Shown here: positions 22,651-23,072 of the stretch, one piece after another | Layout: every line of letters starts with the position of its first letter | Numbering within the stretch: position 1 is the first letter of the stretch | Made by a program: the position numbers and the translations under genes | The notes under the pieces: generated by a model | Told to the model about the DNA's origin: nothing | Database searches by the model: none | Seen by the model: the letters and a program-made list of their open reading frames with translations, nothing else | Source: CALJGI01 sp047618115 | Lineage (GTDB): Bacteria > Pseudomonadota > Gammaproteobacteria > Pseudomonadales > Halieaceae | Assembly (NCBI GenBank): GCA_047618115.1 | Contig: JBLHKV010000025.1 | Location: 1-23,072 of the forward strand | DNA length: 23,072 nucleotides | Direction of reading: 5' to 3'

Positions 22651-23072
22651 TCACACTAGCTTTGTCGCCGAGCTTGACCTCCGTAGGTTCTTTTCCCGTT
22701 TTTCCAGCAGTTTCGCGGATAGCCCCGGCCCCTTGCCGGGCTTCGTCCATGGGCATACTTCGATGCAGATCCCGCAACCAACAGTCGCTGTGAAGTAGGG
22801 CGCGCACTTGTCAAAGTCGACATACCACTTGGTTTCCCCTCGCACCAGTTGCTTGTCATCCGCGATCGCGTCCACCGGGCAATCAATAGTGCAACGTCGG
22901 CACCCTATGCAGAGGTCGTCTACTGCGATGTCTATGGGTTGATCGATTGCGAGCGGTAGGTCAGTCAATATGGTCGCAATGCGCATGCTCGAACCAAATT
23001 CTTTACAAATCAGAGAGCCGTGTTTGCCCAGCTGTCCTAGTCCAGCACTGACCGCCAGTGGTATGTGCAGTA
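22651..23072 (-). CDS. Double 4Fe-4S protein, reductive dehalogenase/QueG-related, C-terminal part (runs off right edge)
   Basis: Only the last 140 codons are present; the reading frame is open across the right edge. An apparent ATG at 22986 is internal, since the upstream residues AGLGQLGKHGSLI are conserved in the reductive dehalogenase/epoxyqueuosine reductase superfamily. Two clusters are seen: CIGCRRCTIDCP (C-x2-C-x2-C-x3-C-P) and CAPYFTATVGCGICIEVCP, the second ligated by a more distant first cysteine. Members use corrinoid with these clusters, but the corrinoid-binding part lies outside. Likely a respiratory/catabolic dehalogenase-like protein and not the true QueG (whose second motif differs), with modest confidence. 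It has no visible twin-arginine signal because the start is missing. Confidence 0.8.
   Translation of the reverse strand, partial: LHIPLAVSAGLGQLGKHGSLICKEFGSSMRIATILTDLPLAIDQPIDIAVDDLCIGCRRCTIDCPVDAIADDKQLVRGETKWYVDFDKCAPYFTATVGCGICIEVCPWTKPGKGPGLSAKLLEKREKNLRRSSSATKLV

Noticed and set aside
1..23072. tRNA, rRNA, CRISPR arrays, insertion sequences, long repeats
   Set aside because: No cloverleaf, rRNA-like stretch, regularly spaced repeat, transposase or terminal inverted repeat was seen on reading both strands.

Overview
The window is a gene-dense stretch (about 21 protein genes, no RNA genes, no insertion sequences, no CRISPR) that looks like the chromosome of a marine-type Gammaproteobacterium. 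The basis is the gene content: a LolA-like carrier with an ABC exporter, an outer-membrane barrel ending in an aromatic residue, a thermostable-hemolysin family protein, an FTR1 iron permease, and a sodium-coupled NSS transporter. The taxonomic call is an inference; no marker gene is present. Everything from the left edge to 20061 runs on the + strand, with many 4-bp stop/start overlaps. About half of the starts I support are GTG or TTG.

Region 1 (50-7076) is a five-gene catabolic operon: two tandem paralogous PYROXD2/phytoene-desaturase-like flavoproteins, a GcvT-like folate-dependent methyltransferase, a Rieske non-haem iron oxygenase of the betaine/carnitine type, and a class III aminotransferase. 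Together they suggest oxidation, demethylation and transamination of an N-methylated or betaine-like nitrogen compound. The substrate cannot be read from sequence.

Region 2 (7153-12418) encodes an envelope export route: a LolA-like periplasmic carrier, two FtsX/MacB-type permeases, a LolD-like ATPase and an outer-membrane beta-barrel. A plausible sigma70 promoter lies just before it (7082-7109).

Region 3 (12514-16191) is the most intriguing part: a thermostable-hemolysin family protein, an AMP-forming acyl ligase with an altered A10 motif, a haem-oxygenase-like di-iron oxidase/oxygenase, and an SDR. All are tightly packed, which suggests a short pathway to a modified acyl product. Region 2 may export that product.

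Region 4 (16219-20061) follows after 27 bp: an OmpR-family response regulator and histidine kinase, a cupredoxin-like periplasmic protein without an obvious type 1 copper site, an FTR1-type iron permease, and a small outer-membrane barrel. This reads as a sensor-controlled iron-uptake module that may be co-transcribed with region 3.

Region 5 (20062-23072) has a minus-strand protein fusing two CDGSH iron-sulfur motifs to cupin domains, a divergent NSS amino-acid transporter, and the C-terminal part of a double 4Fe-4S protein related to reductive dehalogenase/QueG that runs off the right edge.
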